From Pseudomonas tructae (GTDB lineage Bacteria > Pseudomonadota > Gammaproteobacteria > Pseudomonadales > Pseudomonadaceae), in assembly GCF_004214895.1 (NCBI RefSeq), contig NZ_CP035952.1, positions 1,808,501-1,872,500 of the forward strand: 64,000 nucleotides of DNA, in the 5' to 3' direction. Positions 25,404 through 34,334 of this stretch are shown here, piece after piece (position 1 is the stretch's first letter; each line of letters opens with the position of its first letter). Position numbers and translations under genes: made by a program. The notes under the pieces were generated by a model. That model worked only from the letters and a program-made list of their open reading frames with translations. It ran no database searches and was not told the DNA's origin.

Positions 25404-25823
25404 ATGACCCATACCGCCGAGCACGAAATCCGCCAACTCATCGAGCAATGGCTTCCCGCCGTACGTTCGCGCGATGTCGAGGCCATTACGGCCCCTTACG
25501 CCGAGAACATTCGCGCCTTCGATGCGATCCAGCACTTGCAGTTCCAGGGTAAAGCCGCCTATCGCGCCCACTGGCAGGCCTGCATGGATCACTGCCCCGG
25601 CGACATGGTCTTTGAAATCGAGCAATTGCAGATCCAGGCTACTCAGGATCTCGCCCTGGCCCACTGGCTCAACCGCTGCGGCCCGAACAAAGAGCAAAGC
25701 TGCTACATGCGCGCCACCGTCGGCTACCAGCGCATCGACGGGCAGTGGAAGGTGATTCACGAGCACTGGTCGGCGCCCTTCGACATGGAGTCCGGTGCCG
25801 CACTGTTCTCGCTCAAGCCTTGA
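25404..25823 (+). CDS. SnoaL/NTF2-like YybH-family protein
   Basis: A 139-aa cone-fold protein: EIRQLIEQWLPAVRSRDVEA at the start, an AENIRAFD segment and a C-terminal WKVIHEHWSAPF strand typical of ketosteroid-isomerase/SnoaL-like stress proteins. The catalytic role is unknown. The ATG at 25404 is better spaced from AGAGGA than the ATG at 25398. It is followed by the DGPF protein and ECF42 sigma genes on the same strand, a combination seen in ECF42 neighbourhoods, so it may be part of that regulon. Confidence 0.82.
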   Translation: MTHTAEHEIRQLIEQWLPAVRSRDVEAITAPYAENIRAFDAIQHLQFQGKAAYRAHWQACMDHCPGDMVFEIEQLQIQATQDLALAHWLNRCGPNKEQSCYMRATVGYQRIDGQWKVIHEHWSAPFDMESGAALFSLKP

Positions 25824-25910
25824 GCTGAAAAGGCCGAGTGTTATGCCAAATCGCGCTTTTCAAGCAGGCGCGGTGTGCAGCCATAGTACGAATCTGCGCT
25901 GGAGATGACG

Positions 25911-26255
25911 ATGAAATACCTATGCCTGGTCTACTGTGATGAGGGCCTGTTGCACAGCCTGCCCGACAGTCCCGCCGATGCCGAGTGCATGGCCTACGCC
26001 GAATCGATCCAGGGCAGTGGCCGAATGCTCGCTGCCGAGGCGCTCAAGCCGGTGCAGACTGCGACCACCGTGCGTGTGCGTGGGGGCCACATGAGCCTGA
26101 CCGACGGCCCCTTTGCCGAGACCAAGGAGCAACTGGCCGGGTTCTACCTGGTCGATGCGCGGGACCTGAACGAAGCCTTGAACATCGCCAAGGGTATTCC
26201 CGCCGCGCGGGTTGGCAGTGTCGAGGTAAGGCCGATCCGTGAGTTGCAACCCTGA
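25911..26255 (+). CDS. YCII-related DGPF-domain protein
   Basis: A 114-aa protein with the family signature SLTDGPFAETKEQL at about 67-80 and a ferredoxin-like fold (MKYLCLVYCDE start, GSVEVRPI end). DGPF proteins are the conserved partners and targets of ECF42 sigma factors. Their biochemical role is not established. GGAG at 25901-25904 favours the ATG at 25911 over the one at 25905. The sigma gene begins about 105 nt downstream, with a short reading frame between. Confidence 0.9.
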   Translation: MKYLCLVYCDEGLLHSLPDSPADAECMAYAESIQGSGRMLAAEALKPVQTATTVRVRGGHMSLTDGPFAETKEQLAGFYLVDARDLNEALNIAKGIPAARVGSVEVRPIRELQP

Positions 26256-26274
26256 CATTGAGGAGTGCCCTTTG

Positions 26275-26361
26275 ATGAGCCATGCAGCAATGTGTTTCGG
26301 GCCCATGAAGAAATGGGCTTTCACCGTGGCTGGGGTGAATGCCTGGCAGATGTTCGACTGA
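26275..26361 (+). CDS. Possible 28-aa leader peptide coupled to the sigma factor gene
   Basis: An ATG at 26275 with AGGAG 9 nt upstream opens a 28-codon frame (MSHAAMCFGPMKKWAFTVAG...) whose TGA overlaps the sigma ATG at 26361 by one base (TGATG). The sigma start itself has no visible ribosome-binding site, so re-initiation after this frame is a reasonable model. No homology is recognised. It could also be an accident of an alternative upstream sigma start (GTG 26265). Confidence 0.4.
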   Translation: MSHAAMCFGPMKKWAFTVAGVNAWQMFD

Positions 26362-27596
26362 TGGCCGAGCTTGCCCAGGTACGGGCTGCACTGGAGGCGG
26401 TGTATCGCCAGGAGTCGCGGCGCATCCTGGCGACCCTGATTCGCCTGCTGGGTGACTTCGACCTTGCCGAAGAGGCCATGCACGAGGCTTTTTTTATCGC
26501 TGTAGAGCGCTGGCAGCGCGACGGTGTTCCGGCCAGCCCTCGGGCCTGGCTGGTCTCCACCGGTCGTTTCAAGGCCATCGATAGCCTGCGCCGACGCGCA
26601 CGTTTCGACCGCTCCCAGGCGCAGTTGATCCAGGCGCTGGAGTCGCTCGAGGAGGTCGAGGTGATCGATCAGGAGCTCGAAGATGACCGCTTGCGTCTGA
26701 TCTTCACCTGCTGTCACCCGGCGCTGGCCGCCGATGCCCAGGTGCCGCTGACCTTGCGCGAAGTCTGTGACCTGACCACCGAAGAAATCGCCCGCGCGTT
26801 CTTGCACAGCCCGGCGACCATCGCCCAGCGTATCGTGAGGGCCAAGGCCAAGATCCGTGAGGCGCGGATTCCTTATCAGGTGCCGTCACTGGCCGAGTTG
26901 CCGGAGCGACTTGATAGCGTGCTGCGAGTGATCTACCTGGTGTTCAACGAAGGTTACTCGGCCTCATCGGGTGAGAGCCTGATGCGCCATGACCTGAGCG
27001 ACGAAGCGATCCGCCTGGGGCGTTTGCTCCAGCAATTGCTGCCTGATCCTGAGGTGCTCGGGCTGTTGGCCTTGATGCTTTTGCAAGCCTCGCGGCAACA
27101 GGCGCGCAGCAATGCCCAGGGTGAACTGGTGCTGCTCGATGAGCAGGACAGAAGCTTGTGGAACCGCGAACTGATTGCCGAAGGCTGCCAACTGGTGCAA
27201 CAGGCTTTGCGCAGTCAGCGCTTCGGTGTTTATAGCTTGCAGGCAGCGATTGCGGCAGTGCATGCGGAAGCGGCCAGTGCCCAGGCAACCGACTGGGAAG
27301 AGATCGTTGGCTTGTACGATGTACTGCTGCAGCGCTGGCCATCGCCGGTGGTCGAACTCAATCGCGCAGCGGCCCTGGCCCGGCGCGATGGCGCCGAGGT
27401 GGGGTTGGCGGCGGTGGAGGTGATTCTGGCCCGCGGCCAGTTGCGCGACTATCACCTGGCCCATTCGGCCCGGGCTGAACTGTGCCGCCAGCTAGGCCAT
27501 GTGGATCAAGCCCGGGAGGCCTATCGCAGTGCCCTCGAGCTGACGTGCCAGGGCCCTGAGCGGCGCTTTATCGAGCGCCGCCTGAGTGAGTTGTGA
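26361..27596 (+). CDS. ECF42-type RNA polymerase sigma factor with C-terminal TPR-like extension
   Basis: A 411-aa sigma factor. Region sigma2 is at the N-terminus (RILATLIRLLGDFDLAEEAM) and sigma4 in the middle (LTTEEIARAFLHSPATIAQR). About 220 further residues follow, with the DUF6596 element YLVFNEGYSASSGE and TPR-like helices (VVELNRAAALARRDG). ECF42 factors have no anti-sigma and use this extension for control, and they typically drive adjacent DGPF genes. The start at 26361 fits family N-termini; an in-frame GTG at 26265 would add 32 atypical residues. It converges with the PhaJ-like gene with 3 bp between stops. Confidence 0.9.
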   Translation: MAELAQVRAALEAVYRQESRRILATLIRLLGDFDLAEEAMHEAFFIAVERWQRDGVPASPRAWLVSTGRFKAIDSLRRRARFDRSQAQLIQALESLEEVEVIDQELEDDRLRLIFTCCHPALAADAQVPLTLREVCDLTTEEIARAFLHSPATIAQRIVRAKAKIREARIPYQVPSLAELPERLDSVLRVIYLVFNEGYSASSGESLMRHDLSDEAIRLGRLLQQLLPDPEVLGLLALMLLQASRQQARSNAQGELVLLDEQDRSLWNRELIAEGCQLVQQALRSQRFGVYSLQAAIAAVHAEAASAQATDWEEIVGLYDVLLQRWPSPVVELNRAAALARRDGAEVGLAAVEVILARGQLRDYHLAHSARAELCRQLGHVDQAREAYRSALELTCQGPERRFIERRLSEL

Positions 27597-27599
27597 GAT

Positions 27600-28070
27600 T
27601 TAACCGATAGTGATCGGTGGCGGACTGACCAATTCGACGGTCTGCTGCTTGCGCGGAGCGAGGATCTCGGCCTCGCCATCGACTACCAATTCGTCGTTCT
27701 GGTTGAACACGCGGGTGGCGATACGCACCTTGAATTTTGGCAGTTTCTCGAGGATCTCCAGGCGCACGGTCAGCGTGTCGCCGAATTTCACCGGCTTCTG
27801 GAAACTCATGGTCTGGCCCAGGTAGATGGTGCCAGGGCCAGGCAGCTCGCAAGCCACTGCGGCGCTGATCAGCGCGCCGCTGAACATGCCGTGGGCGATA
27901 CGCTCTTTGAACATGCTCTTGGCGGCGAACTCGGCATCCAGGTGCACCGGGTTGTGGTCACCGGACATCGCCGCGAACAGCTGGATGTCACGTTCTTCGA
28001 CGGTCTTGCTGAAGCTGGCGGTCTGGCCGACTTCGAGGGCTTCGTACGGGGTGTTGGTGACCTGGGTCAT
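27600..28070 (-). CDS. phaJ: MaoC-like (R)-specific enoyl-CoA hydratase
   Basis: A 156-aa hot-dog-fold hydratase with the catalytic Asp/His region MSGDHNPVHLD at about 36-46, followed by the hydratase-2 motif AHGMFSGALIS. It converts trans-2-enoyl-CoA to (R)-3-hydroxyacyl-CoA, linking beta-oxidation to PHA synthesis. By context with fadD2/fadD1 and a lipase it resembles the P. putida PhaJ4 locus as I remember it. The start at 28070 (MTQVTNTP) is preferred over an extension of 13 residues that runs upstream of the ribosome-binding site. Confidence 0.88.
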   Translation of the reverse strand: MTQVTNTPYEALEVGQTASFSKTVEERDIQLFAAMSGDHNPVHLDAEFAAKSMFKERIAHGMFSGALISAAVACELPGPGTIYLGQTMSFQKPVKFGDTLTVRLEILEKLPKFKVRIATRVFNQNDELVVDGEAEILAPRKQQTVELVSPPPITIG

Positions 28071-28105
28071 CGCTTGGCCTTCCTTCTGTCGTGAGGGGCG
28101 GCCGG

Positions 28106-29050
28106 TCATTCGCTGCGGGCAGGGCGGCCAATGGCCAGGGCCTGCTCCAGCCAGTCGATGATGGCGGCCGTGACCTCGTCACGGTTGGTTTCGTTGAGCA
28201 GCTCATGCCGCGCCTGGGGATAGAGCTGCAACTGCACATGCTGGTTGCCGGCCAGGCGCAAGGCACCGGCCAGATCCTTGAGACGCTTGCCGGTACTCAC
28301 CGGATCACATTCGCCGCCCATGACCAGGATTGGCAGGTTCGGATCGATCTGTGCCAGGTTGCGTGGCTGGCTGATTTGCTCCAGGCCCATCAGCAGATCG
28401 ATCCACAGCCGATTGCTGCAGCGAAAGCCGCACAAGGGGTCGTTGGCATACTTGTCGACCTCGGCACTGTCGCGGCTGAGCCAGTCGAAGGCCGTGCGGT
28501 TGGGCTTGAAGGCCTTGTTGAACGAGCCGAAGGACAGCCACTCGATCAGTGCGCTGTGCCCAAGCGGCCCCTGGCGCCAGGCTTCGAAGCGTGCAATCAG
28601 GCAGGCCGCGCGGTAGAGCGCTGGCGGCTGGAAGTTCGAACCGCTGAGAATTGCCCCCTGCAAGCTGGCGCCATGGTGCATGAGGTAGGCCTGGGCGATG
28701 TAGCTGCCCATACTGTGGCCAAACAGGAACACCGGCGTGCCGGGAAATTGCTGGCCGATGTGCTGGCTGAGCAGGCCCAGGTCATTGACCACGCTGTTCC
28801 AGCCATTGTGGCGGGCGAACAGGCCTAAAGTGCCAAGTTCTGCGGTGCGCCCATGGCCACGCTGATCGTGAGCGAGCAGGGCGTAGCCGGCATTGCTCAG
28901 GGCTTCGCCCAGGCGCTGGTAACGCCCGGCATGCTCGGCCATGCCGTGGGCCAACAGCACCACCGCCTTGATCGGCGTGGCGGGCAGCCACTGGTAAACA
29001 TAGAGGCTGCAATGGTCGCTGGCCGCAAGCCAGAACGCGTCGTGGTGCAT
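28106..29050 (-). CDS. Alpha/beta hydrolase, monoacylglycerol lipase/lysophospholipase type
   Basis: A 314-aa serine hydrolase of the Hydrolase_4 group: LLAHGMAEHAGRY oxyanion region at about 32-45, nucleophile GHSMGS near residue 110, and the late catalytic Asp (GGECDPVS) and His (ARHELLNE). It would release fatty acids from monoacylglycerols or lysolipids in the cytoplasm. It precedes the PhaJ-like gene by 35 nt on the same strand and is divergent from fadD2, so lipid cleavage, activation and degradation are grouped here. Confidence 0.9.
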   Translation of the reverse strand: MHHDAFWLAASDHCSLYVYQWLPATPIKAVVLLAHGMAEHAGRYQRLGEALSNAGYALLAHDQRGHGRTAELGTLGLFARHNGWNSVVNDLGLLSQHIGQQFPGTPVFLFGHSMGSYIAQAYLMHHGASLQGAILSGSNFQPPALYRAACLIARFEAWRQGPLGHSALIEWLSFGSFNKAFKPNRTAFDWLSRDSAEVDKYANDPLCGFRCSNRLWIDLLMGLEQISQPRNLAQIDPNLPILVMGGECDPVSTGKRLKDLAGALRLAGNQHVQLQLYPQARHELLNETNRDEVTAAIIDWLEQALAIGRPARSE

Positions 29051-29259
29051 GGCGGGTCCTTGTGCACGCAAGTCGGTGGGTCAGCACAGTGTATAACCCA
29101 GGTAGGCAATCGCAGGGTCATCAGCAACAAGATTCACAATGCAAATGACAACGCTTGGCGTATTTGCCACCTGCCACAGACCTGCTAACGTCGGCACAGC
29201 ACCTTCTTCGCCAAGTAGGCAGGGGGGCCGGAACGGCTCAGGTATGAGGACAATAATTG

Positions 29260-30948
29260 ATGCAAGCTGATTTCTGGAATGACAAGCGCCCAGCAGGCGT
29301 TCCTTCGCAAATTGACATAAATGCTTACAAGTCAGTGGTCGAAGTGTTCGAACGCTCCTGCAAGAAGTTTGCTGACCGCCCGGCGTTCAGCAACCTCGGG
29401 GTGACCCTGAGCTACGCCGAACTTGAACGCTACTCGGCGGCCTTTGCCGCTTACCTGCAGCAGCACACCGACCTGGTGCCGGGCGATCGCATCGCGGTAC
29501 AGATGCCCAACGTGCTGCAGTACCCCATCGCCGTCTTCGGTGCCTTGCGCGCCGGGCTGATCGTGGTCAACACCAACCCGTTGTACACCGCCCGCGAGAT
29601 GCGCCATCAGTTCAAGGATTCAGGTGCCCGTGCACTGGTGTACCTGAACATGTTCGGCAAGCTGGTGCAGGAAGTGCTTCCCGATACCGGCATCGAGTTC
29701 CTCATCGAAGCGAAGATGGGCGACATGCTGCCGGCGGCCAAGGGCTGGCTGGTCAATACCATCGTCAGCAAGGTCAAGAAGATGGTCCCGGATTACCGCC
29801 TGCCGCAGGCGGTGCCGTTCAAGCGCGCATTGGCCCAGGGCCGTGGCCAGTCCCTGAAGCCGGTATCGCTGAGCCTCGACGATATCGCCGTGCTGCAGTA
29901 CACCGGCGGCACCACGGGCCTGGCCAAGGGCGCGATGCTGACCCATGGCAACCTGGTGGCGAACATGCTCCAGGTCCTGGCGTGTTTCTCCCAGCACGGG
30001 CCTGATGGCCAGCGTTTGATCAAGGAAGGGCAGGAGGTGATGATCGCACCGCTGCCGCTCTACCATATCTATGCCTTCACCGCGAATTGCATGTGCATGA
30101 TGGTCACCGGCAACCACAATGTGCTGATCACTAACCCGCGGGACATCCCCGGCTTCATCAAGGAGCTGAAGAAGTGGAAGTTCTCCGGGCTGCTGGGGCT
30201 CAACACCCTGTTCGTGGCGCTGATGAACCACCCCGACTTCAAGGACCTCGACTTCTCGTCGTTGAAGGTCACCAACTCCGGTGGCACCGCACTGGTGTCC
30301 GCCACTGCCGAGCGCTGGGAAAGCATGACGGGCTGTCGCATCGTCGAGGGCTACGGGCTGACCGAAACCTCGCCGGTGGCCAGTACCAATCCCTATGGTC
30401 GGCTGGCGCGCCTGGGGACCGTGGGCATTCCAGTGCCGGGCACGGCGTTCAAGGTCATCGACGATGCCGGGGTCGAGCAACCCTTTGGCGAGCGCGGCGA
30501 ATTGTGCATCAAGGGCCCGCAAGTCATGAAGGGTTACTGGCAGCACCCCGAGGCGACGGCCGAGGCCCTGGACAACGAGGGCTGGTTCAAGACCGGCGAC
30601 ATTGCGGTGATCGACCCGGACGGCTTTACCCGCATCGTCGATCGCAAAAAGGACATGATCATTGTCTCGGGCTTCAACGTATACCCGAACGAGATCGAAG
30701 AGGTGGTGATGAGCCATCCGCAGGTGGCCAGTTGCGCGGTGATCGGCATCCCGGACGAACGTTCGGGTGAGGCGGTGAAGCTGTTTGTGGTGGCGCGTGA
30801 AGGTGGGGTCAGCATTGAAGAGCTCAAGGCGTACTGCAAGGCCAACTTCACTGGCTACAAGGTGCCCAAGCACATCGTACTGCGCGAATCGTTGCCGATG
30901 ACGGCGGTGGGCAAGATTTTGCGTCGTGAGTTGCGGGATATCGCCTGA
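29260..30948 (+). CDS. fadD2: Long-chain fatty acyl-CoA ligase FadD2
   Basis: A 562-aa acyl-CoA synthetase with the AMP-binding P-loop YTGGTTGLAKGAML, YGLTETSP, and the C-terminal KVPKHIVLRESLPMTAVGKI region with the adenylation Lys. It activates fatty acids at the inner membrane for beta-oxidation. The ATG at 29260 is chosen, and a TTG one codon earlier is unnecessary. Length and position before a second, closely similar fadD match the FadD2-FadD1 pair of P. putida. A hairpin at 30962-31000 separates the two. Confidence 0.93.
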   Translation: MQADFWNDKRPAGVPSQIDINAYKSVVEVFERSCKKFADRPAFSNLGVTLSYAELERYSAAFAAYLQQHTDLVPGDRIAVQMPNVLQYPIAVFGALRAGLIVVNTNPLYTAREMRHQFKDSGARALVYLNMFGKLVQEVLPDTGIEFLIEAKMGDMLPAAKGWLVNTIVSKVKKMVPDYRLPQAVPFKRALAQGRGQSLKPVSLSLDDIAVLQYTGGTTGLAKGAMLTHGNLVANMLQVLACFSQHGPDGQRLIKEGQEVMIAPLPLYHIYAFTANCMCMMVTGNHNVLITNPRDIPGFIKELKKWKFSGLLGLNTLFVALMNHPDFKDLDFSSLKVTNSGGTALVSATAERWESMTGCRIVEGYGLTETSPVASTNPYGRLARLGTVGIPVPGTAFKVIDDAGVEQPFGERGELCIKGPQVMKGYWQHPEATAEALDNEGWFKTGDIAVIDPDGFTRIVDRKKDMIIVSGFNVYPNEIEEVVMSHPQVASCAVIGIPDERSGEAVKLFVVAREGGVSIEELKAYCKANFTGYKVPKHIVLRESLPMTAVGKILRRELRDIA

Positions 30949-30961
30949 CAGTGGCTATAAA

Positions 30962-31000
30962 CTACAAGCCGCCCGCACGCGTTCAGCTTGCGGCTTGTAG
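30962..31000 (+). terminator. Stem-loop between fadD2 and fadD1
   Basis: CTACAAGCCGC and GCGGCTTGTAG are perfectly complementary 11-bp arms around 17 nt, starting 14 nt after the fadD2 stop. The tail CTTAAAAC is not a canonical T-run. It probably reduces read-through or protects the 3' end. Confidence 0.6.
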
Positions 31001-31139
31001 CTTAAAACTAGAGGTTTAGGTTTTTTACTCTAAAAATGACTACGTGACTATCAAGAGTCGTTTCTATGACTGTTTAGGCTGTTTTAGCTCTAGGCGGGCC
31101 TTGGCAAAGCTGCTACTCTCGGCCCGCTTCTGGTTATCT

Positions 31140-31154
31140 GGTTTGCAATAAACC
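31140..31154. promoter_or_regulatory. Small palindrome upstream of fadD1
   Basis: GGTTT GCAAT AAACC is a 15-bp perfect-arm inverted repeat about 72 bp before the fadD1 start. It resembles fatty-acid regulator half-sites in composition, but the orientation does not match the PsrA consensus I remember, so the factor is unknown. A second longer stem (GCGGGCC / GGCCCGC, 31094-31127) precedes it. Confidence 0.35.
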
Positions 31155-31225
31155 GTAATCTTATATCAATAATAATCGCATCGACTGCGGTGAAGAATTC
31201 GCTGTTGCTGGAGGAGAGGGCTTCC

Positions 31226-32923
31226 ATGATCGAAAATTTTTGGAAGGATAAGTACCCAGCCGGGATTGCCTCGCAAATCAATCCTGATGAGTATCCGAAT
31301 ATTCAAGCGGTACTGAAGCAGTCTTGCCAACGCTTTGCCGATAAACCGGCCTTTAGCAACCTGGGCAAAACCATTACATACGGCGAGTTGTATGAGTTGT
31401 CAGGGGCCTTTGCCGCCTACCTGCAACAGCATACCGACCTGCAGCCGGGTGATCGTATTGCCGTGCAACTGCCCAACGTCCTGCAGTACCCGGTCGCCGT
31501 GTTCGGCGCCCTGCGTGCGGGCCTGATCGTGGTCAACACCAACCCGTTGTACACCACGCGGGAATTGGAACACCAGTTCAATGACTCCGGCGCCAAGGCG
31601 CTGGTGTGCCTGGCGAACATGGCGCATCTGGCCGAGAAGGTGGTGCCCAAGACCCAGGTCAAACACGTTATTGTCACCGAAGTGGCCGACCTGTTGCCAC
31701 CGGTTAAACGCCTGTTGATCAACAGCGTGATCAAGTACGTGAAGAAAATGGTTCCGGCCTATCACTTGCCCAAGGCAGTGAAGTTCAATGATGCATTGAG
31801 CAAAGGCCGTGGCAAGCAAGTCACCGAAGCCAATCCGCACAGCAATGATGTAGCCGTGTTGCAGTACACCGGCGGCACCACCGGCGTGGCCAAGGGTGCA
31901 ATGCTGACCCACCGCAACCTGGTGGCCAACATGCTGCAGTGCCGCGCGCTGATGGGCTCTGACCTCCACGAAGGTTGCGAGGTCCTGATCACGCCATTGC
32001 CGCTTTATCACATCTACGCCTTCACCTTTCATTGCATGGCGATGATGCTGATCGGCAGCCACAACATCCTGATCAGCAACCCGCGCGACTTGCCAGCGAT
32101 GGTCAAGGAACTGGGCAAGTGGAAGTTCAGCGGTTTTGTCGGCTTGAATACCTTGTTCGTTGCCCTGTGCAACAACGAGAACTTCCGCAAGTTGGACTTC
32201 TCCGGCCTCAAGCTCACCCTGTCCGGTGGCATGGCGCTGCAGATGAGTGTTGCCGAGCGCTGGAAGGCGGTAACCGGTTGCGCCATCTGCGAAGGTTACG
32301 GTATGACCGAAACCAGTCCGGTAGCGGCGGTCAACCCGGCCGAACGCAACCAGATCGGCACCATCGGTATTCCGCTGCCTTCGACCCTGTGCAAGATCAT
32401 CGATGACGCGGGCCAGGAGCTGGCGCTGGGTGAAATCGGCGAGCTGTGCATAAAGGGGCCGCAGGTGATGAAGGGATACTGGCAGCGCGAGGATGCCACC
32501 AACGAGATTCTCGACAGCGAGGGCTGGTTGAAGACCGGTGACATTGCCCTGATCCAGCCAGACGGCTATATGCGTATCGTCGATCGCAAGAAAGACATGA
32601 TCTTGGTCTCCGGTTTCAACGTCTATCCGAACGAACTCGAGGATGTGCTGGCCGCCTTGCCGGGTGTGCTGCAATGTGCGGCCATCGGTGTGCCGGACGA
32701 GAAGTCGGGTGAAGTGATCAAGATCTTCATCGTGGTCAAGCCGGGCATGACCCTGACCAAGGAGCAGGTGATGGAGCACATGCGTGCCAATGTCACCGGT
32801 TACAAGGTGCCGCGTTTCATCGAGTTCCGCGATGCGCTGCCGACCACCAACGTCGGCAAGATCCTGCGCCGTGAATTGCGTGATGAAGAACTGAAAAAGC
32901 TGGGCCTGAAGAAGATCGCTTAA
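31226..32923 (+). CDS. fadD1: Long-chain fatty acyl-CoA ligase FadD1
   Basis: A 565-aa paralogue of the preceding ligase with the same motifs (YTGGTTGVAKGAML, YGMTETSP, KVPRFIEFRDALPTTNVGKI). The GGAGGAG site 8 nt before the ATG at 31226 is stronger than at fadD2. Both are in the 562-565 aa range of P. putida FadD2/FadD1. FadD1 is, from memory, the main exogenous fatty-acid ligase there. The leader has its own regulatory palindrome, so independent transcription is likely. The gene is followed by a perfect REP pair. Confidence 0.94.
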   Translation: MIENFWKDKYPAGIASQINPDEYPNIQAVLKQSCQRFADKPAFSNLGKTITYGELYELSGAFAAYLQQHTDLQPGDRIAVQLPNVLQYPVAVFGALRAGLIVVNTNPLYTTRELEHQFNDSGAKALVCLANMAHLAEKVVPKTQVKHVIVTEVADLLPPVKRLLINSVIKYVKKMVPAYHLPKAVKFNDALSKGRGKQVTEANPHSNDVAVLQYTGGTTGVAKGAMLTHRNLVANMLQCRALMGSDLHEGCEVLITPLPLYHIYAFTFHCMAMMLIGSHNILISNPRDLPAMVKELGKWKFSGFVGLNTLFVALCNNENFRKLDFSGLKLTLSGGMALQMSVAERWKAVTGCAICEGYGMTETSPVAAVNPAERNQIGTIGIPLPSTLCKIIDDAGQELALGEIGELCIKGPQVMKGYWQREDATNEILDSEGWLKTGDIALIQPDGYMRIVDRKKDMILVSGFNVYPNELEDVLAALPGVLQCAAIGVPDEKSGEVIKIFIVVKPGMTLTKEQVMEHMRANVTGYKVPRFIEFRDALPTTNVGKILRRELRDEELKKLGLKKIA

Positions 32924-32929
32924 GGCTCT

Positions 32930-32986
32930 GATCGCGGGGCAAGCCCGCTCCTACAGATACTGTAGGAGCGGGCTTGCCCCGCGATG
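32930..32986. repeat. Perfect inverted REP pair
   Basis: GATCGCGGGGCAAGCCCGCT and its reverse complement face each other around a CTACAGATACTGTAG centre, forming a near-perfect long stem. It lies between fadD1 and the convergent puuB-like gene and could act as a bidirectional terminator. Confidence 0.85.
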
Positions 32987-32997
32987 CTTTCAACGCT

Positions 32998-34305
32998 TCA
33001 ACGCAATTTTTCGAGCATCTGGTAATACCACATCCCCGCCGCCAGCAACGGATTGCCCAGCATATCGCCCATGGGCACTTTGATGTGTTTGCAACCGGCA
33101 AAGGTATCGAACTTCTCCAGCGTCCCGGTCAGCGCCTCGGCCATGATTTCGCCCATGATGTGGCTGGTGGCAATGCCGTGCCCGGAGTACCCCTGGCAGT
33201 ACCAGACATTATCCGACAGCTTGCCCAGCTGCGGGATGCGGTTGACCACGATCCCCATCGCACAACTCCATTGGAATTCGATCGGCACGCCTTTGAGCGC
33301 CGGAAAGGTGCGCTCGATGCACGGCCGCAGTTCGCCAGCGATATCCCGCGAATCGCGCCCGGAGTAATTGGCGCCACCGCCAAACAGCAGGCGGCCATCG
33401 GCGGTTAGCCGGTAATAGTCGAGGACGAAACGGCAGTCATATACCGCAAGGTCCTGGGGGTTGATCTGCGCGGCCAGCTCACCCAGCGGTGCGGTGGTGA
33501 CGATGCCGCCCATGGCCGGGAAGATCTTGCCCTTGAGCTGGCGCTGTTCCAGTTTGTGATAGACGTCGCCGGCCAGCAGGATCTGCTTGGCTTCGACCCG
33601 CCCGTGGGCAGTCACCAGCGCCGGCTGGTCGCCATGAACGATCTCCAGTACCTCGGAGTTTTCAAAGATCAGTGCGCCCAGGCTGTGCGCGGCGCGAGCT
33701 TCGCCCAGGCACAGGTTGAGCGGGTGCAGGTGCAGGTTGCGGCGGTTCTTCAGCGCGCCCAGGTACAACGGGCTTTGCAGGTGTTCGCCCATGGCATTGC
33801 GGTCGAGCAGCTCGACCTGGTCAGCCATGCCGCGGCGCTCGGCCTCGGCGGCAAAGGCACGCAGTTCGCCCATGTGCGACGCTTTCATTGCGGCGTGCAG
33901 GTGGCCGCGCTTGAGGTCGCAGTCGATGCCGTAGCGCGCAACCCTTTGCTCGATGATCTGGTGGCCGCGCCAGCGCAGGTGCCAGATGAAGTCGTCGACG
34001 TCATCGCCGAGCTTGTCGCGCATCTGCTTGCGCATTGCTTCATCGCCCGAGAGGCTGCCGGTGACCTGGCCGCCGTTGCGGCCGCTGGCGCCCCAGCCGA
34101 TGCGGTTGGTTTCGACGATGGCGACCTTAAGGCCGCGCTCGGCCAGCTCCACCGCGCTGGCGACACCGGTGAAGCCGCCGCCGATGATTGCCACATCGAC
34201 CTTCACCGTGCCCTTGAGGGTCGGGTACTGGGTGGCGTCGTTGAGGCTGGCGGTGTAGTAGGAGGCGCTGCGCTGGGCAGGGCCGGTGTTTACGGCTGCA
34301 TTCAT
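32998..34305 (-). CDS. puuB: FAD-dependent oxidoreductase, gamma-glutamylputrescine oxidase-like
   Basis: A 435-aa DAO-family flavoprotein. The FAD dinucleotide fold VDVAIIGGGFTGVASAVELA lies at about 36-55, followed by ETNRIGWGASGRNGGQVTG, and the C-terminal flavin site by CQGYSGHGIATSH. It fits PuuB, which oxidises gamma-glutamylputrescine to the gamma-glutamyl aldehyde. It lies 29 nt downstream of a PuuA-like ligase on the same strand, so the two form a polyamine-degradation unit. Pseudomonads carry several paralogues, so the amine specificity is not certain. Confidence 0.9.
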   Translation of the reverse strand: MNAAVNTGPAQRSASYYTASLNDATQYPTLKGTVKVDVAIIGGGFTGVASAVELAERGLKVAIVETNRIGWGASGRNGGQVTGSLSGDEAMRKQMRDKLGDDVDDFIWHLRWRGHQIIEQRVARYGIDCDLKRGHLHAAMKASHMGELRAFAAEAERRGMADQVELLDRNAMGEHLQSPLYLGALKNRRNLHLHPLNLCLGEARAAHSLGALIFENSEVLEIVHGDQPALVTAHGRVEAKQILLAGDVYHKLEQRQLKGKIFPAMGGIVTTAPLGELAAQINPQDLAVYDCRFVLDYYRLTADGRLLFGGGANYSGRDSRDIAGELRPCIERTFPALKGVPIEFQWSCAMGIVVNRIPQLGKLSDNVWYCQGYSGHGIATSHIMGEIMAEALTGTLEKFDTFAGCKHIKVPMGDMLGNPLLAAGMWYYQMLEKLR

Positions 34306-34334
34306 GACAAAATCCTTGGCGCAAAAATAAAGTG

